Assembly (NCBI GenBank): GCA_029204225.1
Contig: CM055100.1
Span: 5,320,348-5,384,347, forward strand
DNA: 64,000 bases
DNA from: Diphasiastrum complanatum
Taxonomy: Eukaryota; Streptophyta; Lycopodiopsida; Lycopodiales; Lycopodiaceae
Direction of reading: 5' to 3'
Part shown: positions 1 to 10,995 of the stretch, in pieces
Numbering within the stretch: the first letter of the stretch is position 1
How the letters are laid out: the number at the start of each line of letters is the position of its first letter
The notes under the pieces: generated by a model
What the model saw: the letters and a program-made list of their open reading frames with translations, nothing else
Told to the model about the DNA's origin: nothing
The model's database searches: none
Program-made: the position numbers and the translations under genes

Positions 1-278
1 TCTTTACTGATCATCCGACATATACACACATATGGCATTCGTTTCGCATCATTTCTACCATCAACCATATCTAGAATGTGGGTATGTCCCAAGCAAAATT
101 ACACATAAGATTGTGAAGAATTAGTGAGTATATCGTTGTCATAAAAGCGAGCTATGGTATCTATCATGATTATGAACGATTGGTGGTATTCAAATTTTCT
201 TCCAAAAGTCACAAAGGGCCATATAACTTTTAGAGTACTAAGAACTAAGCGTAAAATAAAGAAGTTGGGTAACATCCA

Positions 279-281
<3 letters not shown>
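1..281. other. No gene recognised
   Basis: AT-rich sequence before the first microsatellite. The open frames that cross into the GA tract are repeat translations (SL or ER dipeptides) and were discarded. I see no domain, RNA or repeat boundary here. Confidence 0.5.

Positions 282-367
<86 letters not shown>
282..367. repeat. (GA)n microsatellite, about 43 units
   Basis: An uninterrupted GA/TC dinucleotide run of 86 bases. Long pure GA tracts are common in plant DNA and can serve as GAGA-factor (BPC) binding sites or simply be unstable microsatellites. The purity suggests recent expansion. Both strands give long Ser-Leu or Glu-Arg frames that are not genes. Confidence 0.97.
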
Positions 368-1216
<849 letters not shown>

Positions 1217-1229
1217 ATTTTGCTTTGGT

Positions 1230-2182
1230 CCTCTTTCAGTTTTTCAGCTTTCCCCTTCTTCCTCTTCTCGACCCCATGTTCCATGTGCGGGTTGTGGTTG
1301 TCTTTATGTGCAAGGTGCCGATCTTTCTAGCCATCAAAATGCTTTCTCTGCTTTCTGTCAGCAGCTCGCATTAATCAATGTTGACCTTGCACCTCATCGT
1401 ACTCCCACTTCGCCACCTGACTTGACTTGGACCTGGATTCACTCCCTTGATATTTTAGCGCTTTTCACTCAGGTTTTTCTCGTCCTCGTCTTTATGCACA
1501 CATACCCTTTGGCTTGCGCTTAGATGTTCAGAGAGTTTTTATCCTTACCACAGATACCCTTCTAATACCGCTGCTTGGCATGCCTTTTTGCTCTTTCCTC
1601 TCTGGTGTTTGCCTTTGCCTCATGGAGTGGTGATGCTTTGGTCATCGAGAATCTTGCAACAAGATTTGTCGCTTTATGTTAGGAGATTGGAAAAATCTGC
1701 AAGAGGAGCATTTCTTTCATTGCCATGCACTTGCTGCTCAGCGGGATTATGCTTCGGATGGTGTTTCTATAGCCCCTTGTTCATCGTCGGTTGCCTCGCT
1801 GTGTTTTACTTGGGCAACTGGGTGAGTATTCTCGTGCACCTCATGCCCTAGGGATCCTTCTGCTGCCACCCTTTAGGCTTTGGACCTTCTTCATTCACCT
1901 ATTGTCTTTTCTCTTTTGTTAAGGACTTTGAACCTGATTCCGATTTGCAAGAAATTTGACACTTTTCTATCATCTTGTGTAGGTTTTGCAGCAAAGCTTC
2001 AAGTACGTGGTGCCTCACCTTTATCTATCATTATGTCTTATTATCATCAACGAGTTTCTACCACTTTACAATGCACTCAGGCACTTGCAATACTTCGATG
2101 TGTCGTAGTTGCAGGAATGGTTGCTTCACAACTTCCTACACTACCTAAACTTCCAACTACCTTAGCTAGTGACTTACATTAA
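1230..2182 (+). pseudogene. Coding-like remnant of unknown identity
   Basis: Composition changes after the GA tract to more balanced, codon-like sequence. From about 1260 one frame has a Cys-rich stretch (CAGCGC, then a His and a further Cys about 20 residues on). Coding-looking pieces follow in different frames near 1540-1850 (for example HALAAQRDYASDG near 1715-1760) and 1880-2182. No single frame covers it, so if it was a gene it carries several frameshifts. A possible GT donor follows at about 1822 (GGGTGAGTATT). I cannot name a family; a decayed retroelement or transposon protein is the best guess. The 2183-2558 stretch downstream holds nothing I recognise. Confidence 0.25.
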
Positions 2183-2558
2183 GTAGTAGGCTTTTTATAG
2201 TTACTTTCTGAGATTGTTGCTTTATTATAGTTGATGTACTTTACACTTTTGGCCTTTACACTTTCTACATGCATACCTTTGTACTCCGATGGGTTTCTCC
2301 GTCTTTTATTAGTAAAAACAAGAAGTTTCTTATACGATCCATTCCTCTTGGATGATCCAAGAGTCAAAAGAGTGATGTGCGAAGCTGGGGTTCTCTAGCA
2401 CACTTGCGAAGCTCAGGCTGGAGAAAGAGCTTTGGTTTTTAGTTTTTGAACTCTTTGCACTTCCAGTGCAAAACTTGCGAGAGCAACAATTTGAACTTCC
2501 ATTCTTTCTCCGTCACGTTTCTTGTCTTTTTTGACCTGCTCGTTGTCGCTACATGTAG

Positions 2559-2736
2559 GTGCGATGAATCCATTTTGATGGCAGCAAGACTCCACCAGAG
2601 AAGGCAGCATCTGTGAGTTTTAGTCTTGGAGGATTCTATGTGATTGAAGCAATCAAAGCAAAACTCGAAAAGGAATGCTTAACTGTGTCGTGTGCTGATA
2701 TTGTAGCACTCGCTACTCGTGATGCCGCTCCACATG
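2559..2736 (+). pseudogene. Class III peroxidase exon 2 remnant
   Basis: The translated segment runs C-D-E-S-I-L, then TPPEKAA, GGFYVIEAIKAKLE, C, and VSCADIVALATRDA. These match in order the conserved GCDASILLD, EK, RGF-VID-IK and VSCADILALAARD blocks of plant secretory (class III) heme peroxidases. The segment is bounded by a polypyrimidine-TGTAG acceptor at 2554-2558 and a G/GTAAGG donor at 2737. These match the usual intron 1 position (just before GCD) and intron 2 position (after AARD) of this family, and 178 bp is close to the usual exon size. A one-base deletion near 2576 breaks the frame and the Gly before CD is Arg. Exons 1, 3 and 4 (with the distal and proximal His) are not found nearby, so this is a nonfunctional fragment. 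The identification comes from motif order alone. Confidence 0.75.
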
Positions 2737-3240
2737 GTAAGGACATCATTGAACCTAAAAGTTTCTGATCATGCCAGTTTATGTCAACATCAACTCCTAA
2801 CATTCTACAATAATTTGTTTAGTATTGAGGTGTATTACTACCAAAAATATAGCAATCATAACCTTACAAAGCTACTTAAGTAAACCTTCTTTGGCCTCAT
2901 CCATTATTCTCCATCAAACTCTTCTTATGCAAAAATGAAAATTTCGAGCCTTGGAATAGCAAAAGTGATGCACAAAGTGAATTTAACAAGTAAAAAGGAG
3001 ACAGTCCTCCAAATCCAAGATAGAGCCTCCAAATGTCCTCCAAGCAACCTACAAGCTCCAAGATGCTTCTCCAACTCCAAGCTAGGATGGCTCCACCTGC
3101 AAGTAAGGATCTACAAGCCTCCAAGGATCTCTCCTCCACCTGTGTCCCTACTCTTAAACAAAAAGGAAGATAACAAGCTGGCCTCAAGTATTCACCACCC
3201 AACCATAGCTAGATCCAAGCTCCAAGCAAGACCTATCTAG
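2737..3240. other. Unassigned sequence left of the gypsy LTR
   Basis: AT-rich. From about 2990 a stretch rich in CTCCAA and CTCCA words begins (degenerate, on the plus strand). It may already be part of the gypsy LTR whose right edge is at 4051, but I could not place the LTR's other edge. Confidence 0.3.
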
Positions 3241-4051
3241 CACCCCTTGCTAACCATAAACAGATCACAAGCATATCACAACAGACCATAGTTTACTCAA
3301 GATCCAAACCCTACTTATGTTGCATACCATAAGCAAGATCTAAACCCTTAGCATACTACTCACAAGAATTACTCTACACACTAGTAGCCACACTAAAGAA
3401 TTAGCAAGGTAAGCAAAAGAGATCTCTCTCTCTCCCATTGGGCACCCTACTCCACTTATGTAGATGGCATTTAGTTCTTTCCAATACACTATGGAGTTCC
3501 ATGCACATCCAATGAGAAAGAGAGAGGCCTAGAGGAGTTCAAGAGTCGTCATAGGCTTATGGAAGGTCATCAGACATCTTTCATAACTTATGACTCTTTG
3601 ATTACTATTCTTGTGGAATTTGAAACTCAATGGGCCCTTTAGGAGGGCGCCCTCCTACTACGACCCATTGCCCAAGTTGTGCTTGTATACTTTGGTCCAA
3701 GACCAATAAAGTGATATGGTTCAAGGTTGAGGCCCAAGGTTTTAGAAATATAGTCATCCAATGACTTTCTAAGACCTTTCTAGGTTCCATACCTCCATCC
3801 AAGGCATTGACACCTACCTGCCCTTAATCAAGAACACTAGTACCTTTATCTAAGGCACCTACCCTTAATCCCAAGGGTAACCCTTATCCAAGGGTCTCAT
3901 GACTCCATACCTCTGACTAAGGTATAGTCACTTGCATGTCCTTATCCAAGGGCACATACCCTTAATCCTAAGTATACCTTGCCACGTAGCCTCCAACATT
4001 AAATGGACTAATAGGGGTCTGCAGTACTGCCAGTTACATAGGTATGTAACA
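3241..4051 (-). mobile_element. 3' LTR of a Ty3/gypsy element (left edge uncertain)
   Basis: Read on the minus strand, a purine-rich tract (GATTAGGGGGAAGGAA, plus 4052-4067) is followed directly by TGTTACATACC at 4051, the expected junction of polypurine tract and 3' LTR. It lies just downstream of the chromodomain end of the same element at 4068-4139. The LTR extends leftward. I did not find a matching second LTR in the window, so the left coordinate is a guess. Confidence 0.45.
3800..4000. repeat. Degenerate CCTTATCCAAGGG / CCCTTAATCC repeat inside the LTR
   Basis: Words such as CCCTTAATCC, CCTTATCCAAGGG and ACCTTTATCTAAGG recur about eight times in 200 bases, with irregular spacing. Several are near-palindromic (CCTT...AAGG). 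It is probably an LTR-internal subrepeat. Confidence 0.5.
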
Positions 4052-4067
4052 TTCCTTCCCCCTAATC

Positions 4068-4139
4068 TTAAATTTTTTCTTATAGGAAAAAATTTGGAAA
4101 ATTCTTCTGGAGATCAGCCTCCTTTTCCCAAGTATCCTC
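4068..4139 (-). pseudogene. Gypsy chromodomain, C-terminal half (split by copia insertion)
   Basis: The minus strand reads DTWEKEADLQKNFPNF, the typical C-terminal half of a chromodomain (W-E-x-E-x-L-x-x-x-F). The N-terminal half lies beyond the inserted copia at 9202-9240. Joining the two sides after removing one copy of the 5-bp target duplication keeps the frame. The chromodomain places this element in the chromovirus branch of Ty3/gypsy, where the domain guides integration to particular chromatin. It is followed by a polypurine tract and LTR. Confidence 0.8.
4135..4139. repeat. Target-site duplication TCCTC (left copy)
   Basis: TCCTC precedes the left LTR at 4140, and the same five bases follow the right LTR at 9202-9206. 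Five bp is the usual copia duplication length. Confidence 0.85.
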
Positions 4140-4409
4140 AGTTAGAATTAAAATAGAATCACTGTGTTACTATACTATGGGTCCTATCAGTTGATAAGGA
4201 TTAGTTGGCCTCACCACGAGACAAGTCGACGGGACACGCGTCCCGCCAACAGCAACCTGGGTCATGCATGGGTTGCCTGAGTGAACAACTATATGTACCG
4301 TGTAATTTCATTTTGATAAATACAGTTGCTATGTGAGCTTGATGTGGAGAGTGTTGTCTGTGTTACTATGTAGCATGATCTGTGTTCCTGTTCGAAGCAA
4401 ATTCTAAGT
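4140..4409 (+). repeat. 5' LTR of Copia-1
   Basis: 270 bp starting AGTTAGAATT and ending AATTCTAAGT, a near-perfect terminal inverted repeat in place of the usual TG...CA. It matches the right LTR except for point changes and about 20 extra bases (around 4233-4260) that the right LTR lacks. The primer site follows immediately. Confidence 0.88.
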
Positions 4410-4421
4410 TGGTATCAGAGC
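4410..4421 (+). promoter_or_regulatory. Primer binding site (initiator tRNA-Met)
   Basis: TGGTATCAGAGC follows the left LTR directly. This is the standard 12-base complement of the 3' end of plant initiator tRNA-Met, used to prime minus-strand DNA synthesis in copia elements. Confidence 0.92.
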
Positions 4422-5715
4422 CGTACAGGGAGTGTACACAGTCTAGCATCGCCGTTGAAGAGAGCTTCGGGAGAACTGTCTTCTGAGAGTTCGGGGTTTA
4501 CGACGGGTTGAAGGCAGAAGGAGGAACACTGGTGCAGAGAGTTTAGCACACATAAGCTTGGTGAGCTTGAGACTGTGTGAGGATTTAGAGACAAGGGTTG
4601 TCAGCTGAATCAGAACCTCAGCAGACGGAATTTTGAAATTTCGAAGCAGGCTATTTCGTGTTTGTAATCAGTGTGCATTCAATCAGACACCGTTTGACAA
4701 ATGGATTGAAGCATCAGAGTTCTAGAAGTAGGACGACCTCAGAGCAAAAGGATAGGCCTGTCAGAACACTGTGAATTGGAAACTAAGAAGAGATTTGTGT
4801 GAAAAACCCTGGTCTGGGATTTGGGAGCACAAAATCAGAGATTTCTCTCTATTCTGAACTGTTTTGCAAGCTGTAAAAACCCAGAAGAGGGCATCCTAGA
4901 AGTGCAAATTAGGTCTGAAGTGGTCGTGGACAGCCACGCTTCAGTCATGAAGCAATCAGAATACTTTGGTGGCAGCCATAGCTACAGTTTGTGTAAGAGA
5001 GAGAGTCGGAGGAGGTCGCGGGTCTATTCGGGCGAGGAACCAAGGCAAACGCATAGTGCTTTTGAGTGGACAGCGTTTGCAAGAGTTTCCATTAGTGCAC
5101 AGAAGTGCTCAAAACCATTGGATAAAGAACTTTCAAGATCGACGGCTGAGATTGCGCTACCCAGAAGGGAGATCCATAGTTGGATCAGAATCGACCATTG
5201 GATGGAGTTTGAAGGGTTGTTGAAGAGGGCCCTGAAGAAGTGAAGTGCATTTTGGCCTTCAACCTCATTAAAAATTTTCAAAGTGAAAGTTGAGTTGGGT
5301 CCCTTCACAAGTGAGGAGTGAAGTTTCTTCAAAGTGAAGAAACAGTTCAAAAACAAGGAAAATCCTATTTTTGGGTCCTTTGCCCATTTTGACCCAAACA
5401 AAAGGCTATAATCTCCAAACGAAGGGCACTCGGACTGTACCTGCAAGTACGGTATAGCAAAACAGATTGATTGCAGCAGAGAAAGTGTTCAGAGTGCACG
5501 AAAAGTGATTTCACCATTCCATTGGGCATGTAGTTGGGAGTTGACGACTGAGTGTATTTCGGAAGGCGACGCCAATTTGGCTTTCAAATTGGTGGAAAAG
5601 CGGCAAGTGGCCTGGTAAGGAAAAAAGTGCAGGTCATTATTTTCAACTTCTAACATCACAGTTGGCCTCGACATACTGTTTTTAGCCTACGACAGAAGTT
5701 TCAAGCAGTTTTGCG
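4422..5715 (+). other. Long leader of Copia-1
   Basis: About 1.3 kb lies between primer site and Gag, long for a copia leader. A 140-codon frame at 4821-5243 has no recognisable domain, a basic Arg/Ser-rich middle and no partner elsewhere in the window; I do not call it a gene. Direct sequencing of the family consensus would show whether the leader is native or carries an insertion. Confidence 0.5.
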
Positions 5716-6099
5716 ATGGCAAACATGGGAGAGTCCATTTTGAGTGAAAGTAGTGAATTGGACGGGATTTCCAACTATGTAGTGTGGAAATTCAAAATGA
5801 AAAACATACTGATGGAGAAAGATGTGTGGGAAGTCATCACAGGTGATGAGAGAAGGCCGCCAAATGAAACGGATATCAAAGTGTTCAACAAAAAGATGAG
5901 AAAACCTTTGACCTTCATTAACTTGTTAGTGAAGGATCACATCATTACCCACATTTGTGATGTTGTTACACCCAGACAGGCATGGGATGTGCTAAAGGAG
6001 CAGTTCGAGACGTCAAATCCGTCAAGAATCATGTTTTTGAAGTCAAAGCTGAATGCTGCCCGAAAACTGAGTTGTGGCATAAGAGCCTTGATCACTTGA
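5716..6099 (+). pseudogene. Copia Gag N-terminal fragment (UBN2-type)
   Basis: Begins with ATG and shows the copia Gag pattern: L-D-G-x-S-N-Y-x-x-W-K-F-K-M near residues 15-28, then A-W-D-V-L-K near residue 90. The capsid region stops near residue 120, where sequence jumps into the pre-integrase zinc domain (LWHKSLDHLN) in another frame. An internal deletion of several hundred codons therefore removed the nucleocapsid zinc knuckle and the protease. Gag would normally form the virus-like particle in the cytoplasm. Confidence 0.85.
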
Positions 6100-7471
6100 A
6101 CTTGGGAAGCCTCAGTTTGATGAGGAAATTGGAGATGGTAACATGATTGCCTACTATAGAAGACCACTTGAAATCAATGTGCGAATCATGTGTATATGGG
6201 AAGCAGCATCGTGAGAAGTTCAATAAAGGTGGTGTTGCAAGAGCAAAGAACATCCTAGATTTAATCCACACAGATTTATGCGGGCCTATGAGAACCATGT
6301 CCTTAGGTAAAGCCTTCTATTTCATGACCTTTATTGATGATATGTCACGTAAGATGTGGATCTACTTCTTGAAGAAGTCAGATGCATTTGACAATTTCAA
6401 GAGCTTCAAAGCATTGGTCGAAAATCAGACAATCAGACAAGTAGGAAGATCAAAGTCCTAAGATCAGATAGTGGAGGTGAGTACAAGTCTAATGACTTCA
6501 ATGATCTTTGTGATCAATGTGGGATTAAAAGACAATTTATGCAAGCTCATACTCCTGCTCTCAATGGTGTAGCTGAGTGCAAGAATCGTACGATTGTGGA
6601 AAGTGCCAGATCTATGCTAGCTGAGATGAAACTACCAAAGGATTTTTGGTCAGTAGCATGCAGTAAGGCAGTCTATCTTCAAAATAGAAGTCCTACCATT
6701 GCCATACCAAAGATAACGCCTGAGGAAGCATTCACGAAGAAGAAGCCAAAGGTGAACCACTTGCGAATCTTTGGATGTAAGGCCTTTGTACACATTCCTA
6801 AGGAAGAGAGATGTAAACTTGATGTGAAAGCTATCAAGTGTATATTCCTAGGATATGATGAACGTGTGAAGGGCTATAGATGTTTTGATCCAGTGGAAAA
6901 CAAAATCCATATAAGCCGTGATGTTATCTTTGATGAATCCAAGATGTATGAAGACGAGGATGCTGAGAAGATAGATACATCCAGTGGGAAAGATGGTATA
7001 GTGAGGATACCTCCTGATGATGATCCATTCATTGACCTTCCAAGTGATGAACATGAGGATACATCTCAAGATACTACTACTCAACCTCAAGAGACAGGTT
7101 GGAGAGGTAGAGACAAACCTTTTGGTGCAAGAAGGATTGAAGTTGCAGGTGACAAACACAAGGAGAAGGGTGTACCGTGGGATACATTTTCACCAGGAAG
7201 ACGATCACTTGACAAGAAGCTCCCTGAGTGGTTTGAGAGATTGTTGGAGAGACGTGACATGGATGACTTTCCAGGATCATCTAGCCAGGGAGAGCTACCA
7301 AGATCAACAAGAGAGAAGACACAACCTGAAAGGTATGAAGCAAATTATGCTCTCTTATCTAGCATTATTCAAAGCAAAGAACCTTTGACTTATGGTGAAA
7401 CGAAGGATGATGACATTTGGGTCAAGGCCATGGGAGAGGAGATGGAGTCAATTGCTAAGCATAACACATGA
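6060..7471 (+). pseudogene. Copia pre-integrase and integrase remnant
   Basis: The H-x4-H and C-x2-C style pre-integrase zinc region spans about 6068-6210. Integrase follows: the first catalytic Asp in HTDLCGP (about 6268), the second in RSDSGGEY (about 6465) and Glu in VAECKNRT (about 6570). The RIFGCKAFVHIP block, the FLGY block and the acidic linker follow. Frame changes occur near 6100 and near 6455. The last codon before the next domain is TGA (7469-7471) where the family has Trp (NTWDLV), a point nonsense mutation. Integrase inserts the cDNA into the host chromosome. Confidence 0.88.
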
Positions 7472-8895
7472 GACTTAGTAGAACCACCGGTTGGCAAGAA
7501 ACCCATTGGTTGCAAATGGATATACAAGACTAAGTACCATGCAAATGGAAGTATATCAAAGCACAAGGAAAGATTGGTGATCAAAGGGCATGCACAAAGT
7601 AAAGGCATCGCCTATGAGGAGAGCTTTGCGCCAGTATGTAAGTGGAATACTCTATGCCTACTTGTTGCTTTAGCTTCACATTTTGGTTGGCCTTTGCATC
7701 AGATGGATGTGAAATCTGCTTTTCTAAAAGGTGAGCTAGAAGAAGAGGTGTTCATGGATCAACCTGAAGGCTTTGTAGCAAAGAGACAAGAAAATAAAGT
7801 ATGTCGCTTGAAGAAAGTGCTTTATGGTCTTAAACATGCACCACGTGTGTGGTATAACAAGATTGATGCCTACTTTCGTTCAAAGGGGATGGAGAGAATA
7901 CATTCCGATCCAAATCTATATGTCTTATGCTTTGATGGTATGGTTCCTTTAATTGCTCTTTATGTTGATGACTTGATTATTACCGGAAATAATCAAGAGA
8001 TGATAGATATGATCAAGAAAGACCTCATGGAACAGTTCGAGATGACAGATCTCAGTTTGATGCATTATTGCCTTGGAGTAGAGGTGTGGCAAAAAGGACA
8101 CGAAGTGGGTTTAACACAGGTGAAGTATGTCAAAGAGTTGCTACACAAGTTTTGGTTGCAGGATTGCAAACCAGTGAATACTCCTATTGAACCAGGTAAA
8201 AAGCTTTCTAAGCTTGATGAGTCACAGTCATGTAATGCTATGCTATATAGGCAGTTAGTAGGGAGCTTGATTTACCTTACCACGACTAGACCATATATAT
8301 GCTATATTGTTGGCATTGTAAGGCAGTTTATGGCAGCACCTGCGGAAATGCATTGGAAGGCAGCTAAGCACATTTTGCGTTATGTGAAATGCACTTCAGA
8401 TTATGGCTTGATTTATAGGAAGCATGATGGTTTACCTGAGTTGTGTGGCTATGTGGATGTAGATTGGGGAGGTGACTATGATGATCGTAGATCCACCACA
8501 AGGTATGGTAGTTGCTTTTCCTGGTCTAGTAAGAAGCAAAGTACAATTGCTCTATCCACCACAGAAGCAGAGTATAAGGCAATGTGTAGTGCAGCACATG
8601 AAGCTATATGGTTGAGACAAATCTTGGAAGATTTGGCATGAAGTAGAAAAATCCCATGACATTACATAGCAACAGTCAGAGTGACATTCAGCTAGCAAAG
8701 AGTCCAGTGTTCCATGCGAGAACCAAACATATTGAGATTCAGTATCACTTTATATGTGAGAGGCTGCCGAGTCGTGAAATTCATGTTGTTCATTGTAGCA
8801 CAGGAGAACAACTAACTGATATTTTCACTAAGCCACTTGTTGGAGAAAAGTTTGATAAGTTTAAATCAAAGCTTTTCGTACTTAAAGTTTGTTAA
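7472..8895 (+). pseudogene. Copia reverse transcriptase-RNase H remnant
   Basis: After the TGA the frame is open to 8641. It holds KPIGCKWIYKTKY, HQMDVKSAFLKGELEEEV (first catalytic Asp), LYGLKHAPRVWY, and YVDD at 7961-7972. The RNase H block GYVDVDWGGDYDDRRST is followed by TTEAEYKAM. A stop at 8639-8641 and a frameshift separate the final segment (8656-8895), which carries the HARTKHIEIQYHF and LTDIFTKPL signatures. The catalytic residues remain, but the polyprotein is broken at least three times. The polypurine tract follows. Confidence 0.9.
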
Positions 8896-8941
8896 CTTTA
8901 AAGCTATGTATATGACTGTATAAAAAAGTAGACTCTACTGT

Positions 8942-8950
8942 AAGAGAGAG
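8942..8950 (+). promoter_or_regulatory. Polypurine tract of Copia-1
   Basis: AAGAGAGAG directly precedes the right LTR, the expected position for the plus-strand DNA primer. Confidence 0.75.
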
Positions 8951-9201
8951 AGTTAGAATTAAAGTAGAATCATAGTGTTACTATACTGTGGGTCCTATCA
9001 GTTGATAAGGAACAGTTGGCCTCGCCACGAGGCAAGTCGATGGGACACGTGTAACATGAGTTGCCTGAGTGAACAACTATATGTCTAGTGTAATTTCATT
9101 TTGAGAAATACAGTTGCTATGTGAGCTTGTTGTGGAGAGTATTTTCTGTCTATGTTATTGTGTAGCATGATCTGTGTTCCTGTTCAAAGCAAATTCTAAG
9201 T
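8951..9201 (+). repeat. 3' LTR of Copia-1
   Basis: 251 bp, starting AGTTAGAATT and ending AATTCTAAGT like the left copy. It differs by several substitutions and lacks about 20 bases found in the left LTR, so the insertion is not recent. Confidence 0.88.
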
Positions 9202-9206
9202 TCCTC
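9202..9206. repeat. Target-site duplication TCCTC (right copy)
   Basis: Matches 4135-4139. On the minus strand it is GAGGA, part of the Glu-Glu-Asp codons of the gypsy chromodomain. Confidence 0.85.
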
Positions 9207-9704
9207 CTCTTCTGATTTGCCCCTCCACCTGACTAAAAATTCCCAAAGCACTCTACTCCGTAGAGTCTTCTACCAGCTATTAACAATCACCTCAGGTTCA
9301 GGTGGTCCACTCACAAGCTCATCATGAAGAAGTTCCACTAGATCTTCCATAGGGAGCAGGGTCTCCCCACCCCAATAACGAGGATTTTAACTTACTAACG
9401 TGGAAAAAATAGGATGAATTCCAATGTTACCTGGAAGGTCTAGTTTGTTTGTGACCTTGTTTATCACTTGGATAACCTTAAAAGGACAACAATACCTAGG
9501 CACCAACTTTGCACACTTACCGATTTTCAATCCCCTAGAGTGACTAGGGACTCTCAAAAACACCCAATCGTTGAACATGAATACCTTGTGCTTCCGAGAT
9601 AGATCAGCATAGTGCCTTGTCCTGTCTTGGGCACTTCTTATGCTATCTTTAGCCAGTTGTAGCATTTCTTGCTTATCCGCAAGGAAATCAGCTACAGCTT
9701 GCAC
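9202..9704 (-). pseudogene. Gypsy integrase C-terminus and chromodomain N-terminal half
   Basis: The minus strand reads an integrase C-terminal segment: AVADFLADKQEMLQLAKDSI near 9650-9700, a Arg/His-rich helix, VFLRVPSHS, LVPRYCCPFKV and LDLPGNIGIHPIFSTLVS. After a frame change comes FLVRWRGKSEEE, the start of a chromodomain (9204-9240). The rest is at 4068-4139 across the Copia-1 insertion. The right side is truncated near 9704, where a copia fragment begins. The remaining gypsy gag and RT of this copy are not in the window. Confidence 0.85.
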
Positions 9705-10995
9705 TCATAGGTTTTTCATATCAACAATAATAAGGAGTTTTGTTGTTGACGGCTTTGGTGCTGGATCTGTTCTGTACGTAACAGGCTGTGGCAGTGGCTT
9801 CTGCTCAGAACTTCACAGGTAGGTGTGCTTGATGTAGCATGGATCTGGCTGAGTTGAGAAGAGTTCGATTCTTCCTTTCTACAATTCCATTTTGTTGAGG
9901 TGAATAAGAAGTGGTGAACAATCTTCTAATACCATGTTCAGCCATGTAGTCGAACATCTCGTTAGAGAGGTATTCGCCGCCACCATCAGTTCGGAGTGCT
10001 TTCACTTCTATAGACATTTGTGTCTCAGCCATGGCCTTAAATCTCTTGAAACACTCAAAGACTTCAGATTTGTGCTTAATGAACATGACTGTAGAACATC
10101 TAGAATAATCATCTATGAAAGTGATAAAATAGATTTCATCTCCTAAGGACGAAGTTGGCATTGGACCACAGAGATCGCTATGTAAAAGATCCAATACATG
10201 CTTTGTTTTGATGGAATGTGATTGGGGAAACTTGGTTCTAAAGTGTTTTCCATAGACACATGATTCAAAAAAAAAAGATTTCCTATTAATGAAGAAGGAA
10301 AATTCAATCCATCAACTAAGTTATTACAATGCACATAGGCAAGATATCTTGTATTCATGTGTCCAAATCGACTATACCATAAAATAGCATTACCGTTTAC
10401 ATTTTCATGAGAGATGCTAGCTAATGCAACTGAATTAGAGAGTACATAAAGATTTTCGACTCTAGTGCATGTAGTCAGAGTAGTATCTTCCTCGAATATT
10501 GTACACTGCTCAGATGAGAAAGTAATAGTGTAGCCCTCATCCGTTATCTTAGAGACTGATAACAGGTTCTTTGATAGCTAAGGAATGTGAAGGACATTGG
10601 GAATACAAATAGATAGATCGTTGTTGAATGTGATCTTGACTGTCCCTTTGCCTTCCACGCGTATGGTGCCTGAATCTCCTAGGTAGATGAATTGATCTAT
10701 ACTGTAAGCTGCATACTCGGTAAACCATTCCTTGCGAGAGGTCATGTGTTGGGTAGCGCCGCTGTCCAGGTACCAGCTATCACAGTCTTCGTTGATGTTG
10801 CTGTAAGCCATTAACAAATGTGTATCATGCTTTTTGAATTCCACCGTGTTGGAGGAGTCTGGCTGCTGCTGTTATTGCTTCTTCGTCTCGTTGTAGATCC
10901 AGATACAACACTCCTTGATGTCGTGATTGGCTCTCTTGCAATATCTGCAGATAAGCTTCTTTCGTGATCCACTATTCTCACCTTGAGTATGAGGC
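9705..10995 (-). mobile_element. Copia fragment: zinc knuckle, protease, integrase (Copia-2)
   Basis: Minus strand, in order: zinc knuckle CRYCKRANHDIKEC (10908-10949, intact CX2CX4HX4C), an in-frame stop about 15 codons on, protease WYLDSGATQHM (about 10755-10790), degenerate pre-integrase region, then integrase (10194 down to 9805) with HSDLCGP, RTDGGGEY and VERKNRT. A stop replaces Trp after PVKF at about 9805, and coding similarity continues to about 9712. Both ends are broken: Gag and LTR are missing on the right (boundary near 10996), RT and LTR on the left (boundary near 9705). It is a different family from Copia-1. Confidence 0.85.

Larger units (their letters stand above)
4140..9201 (+). 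mobile_element. Ty1/copia element, complete ends, decayed interior (Copia-1)
   Basis: A 5,062-bp element with two LTRs, primer site, polypurine tract and target duplication, in the order LTR, long leader, Gag fragment, integrase, reverse transcriptase, RNase H, LTR. An internal deletion has removed the Gag C-terminus, zinc knuckle and protease. Stops and frameshifts break the rest, so it is dead as an autonomous element. It inserted into the chromodomain codons of an older gypsy element. Confidence 0.92.

Noticed and set aside
4821-5243. 140-codon frame in the Copia-1 leader as a gene
   Set aside because: No domain, no relative in the window, and an overlapping antisense frame of the same length. 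Treated as leader sequence.
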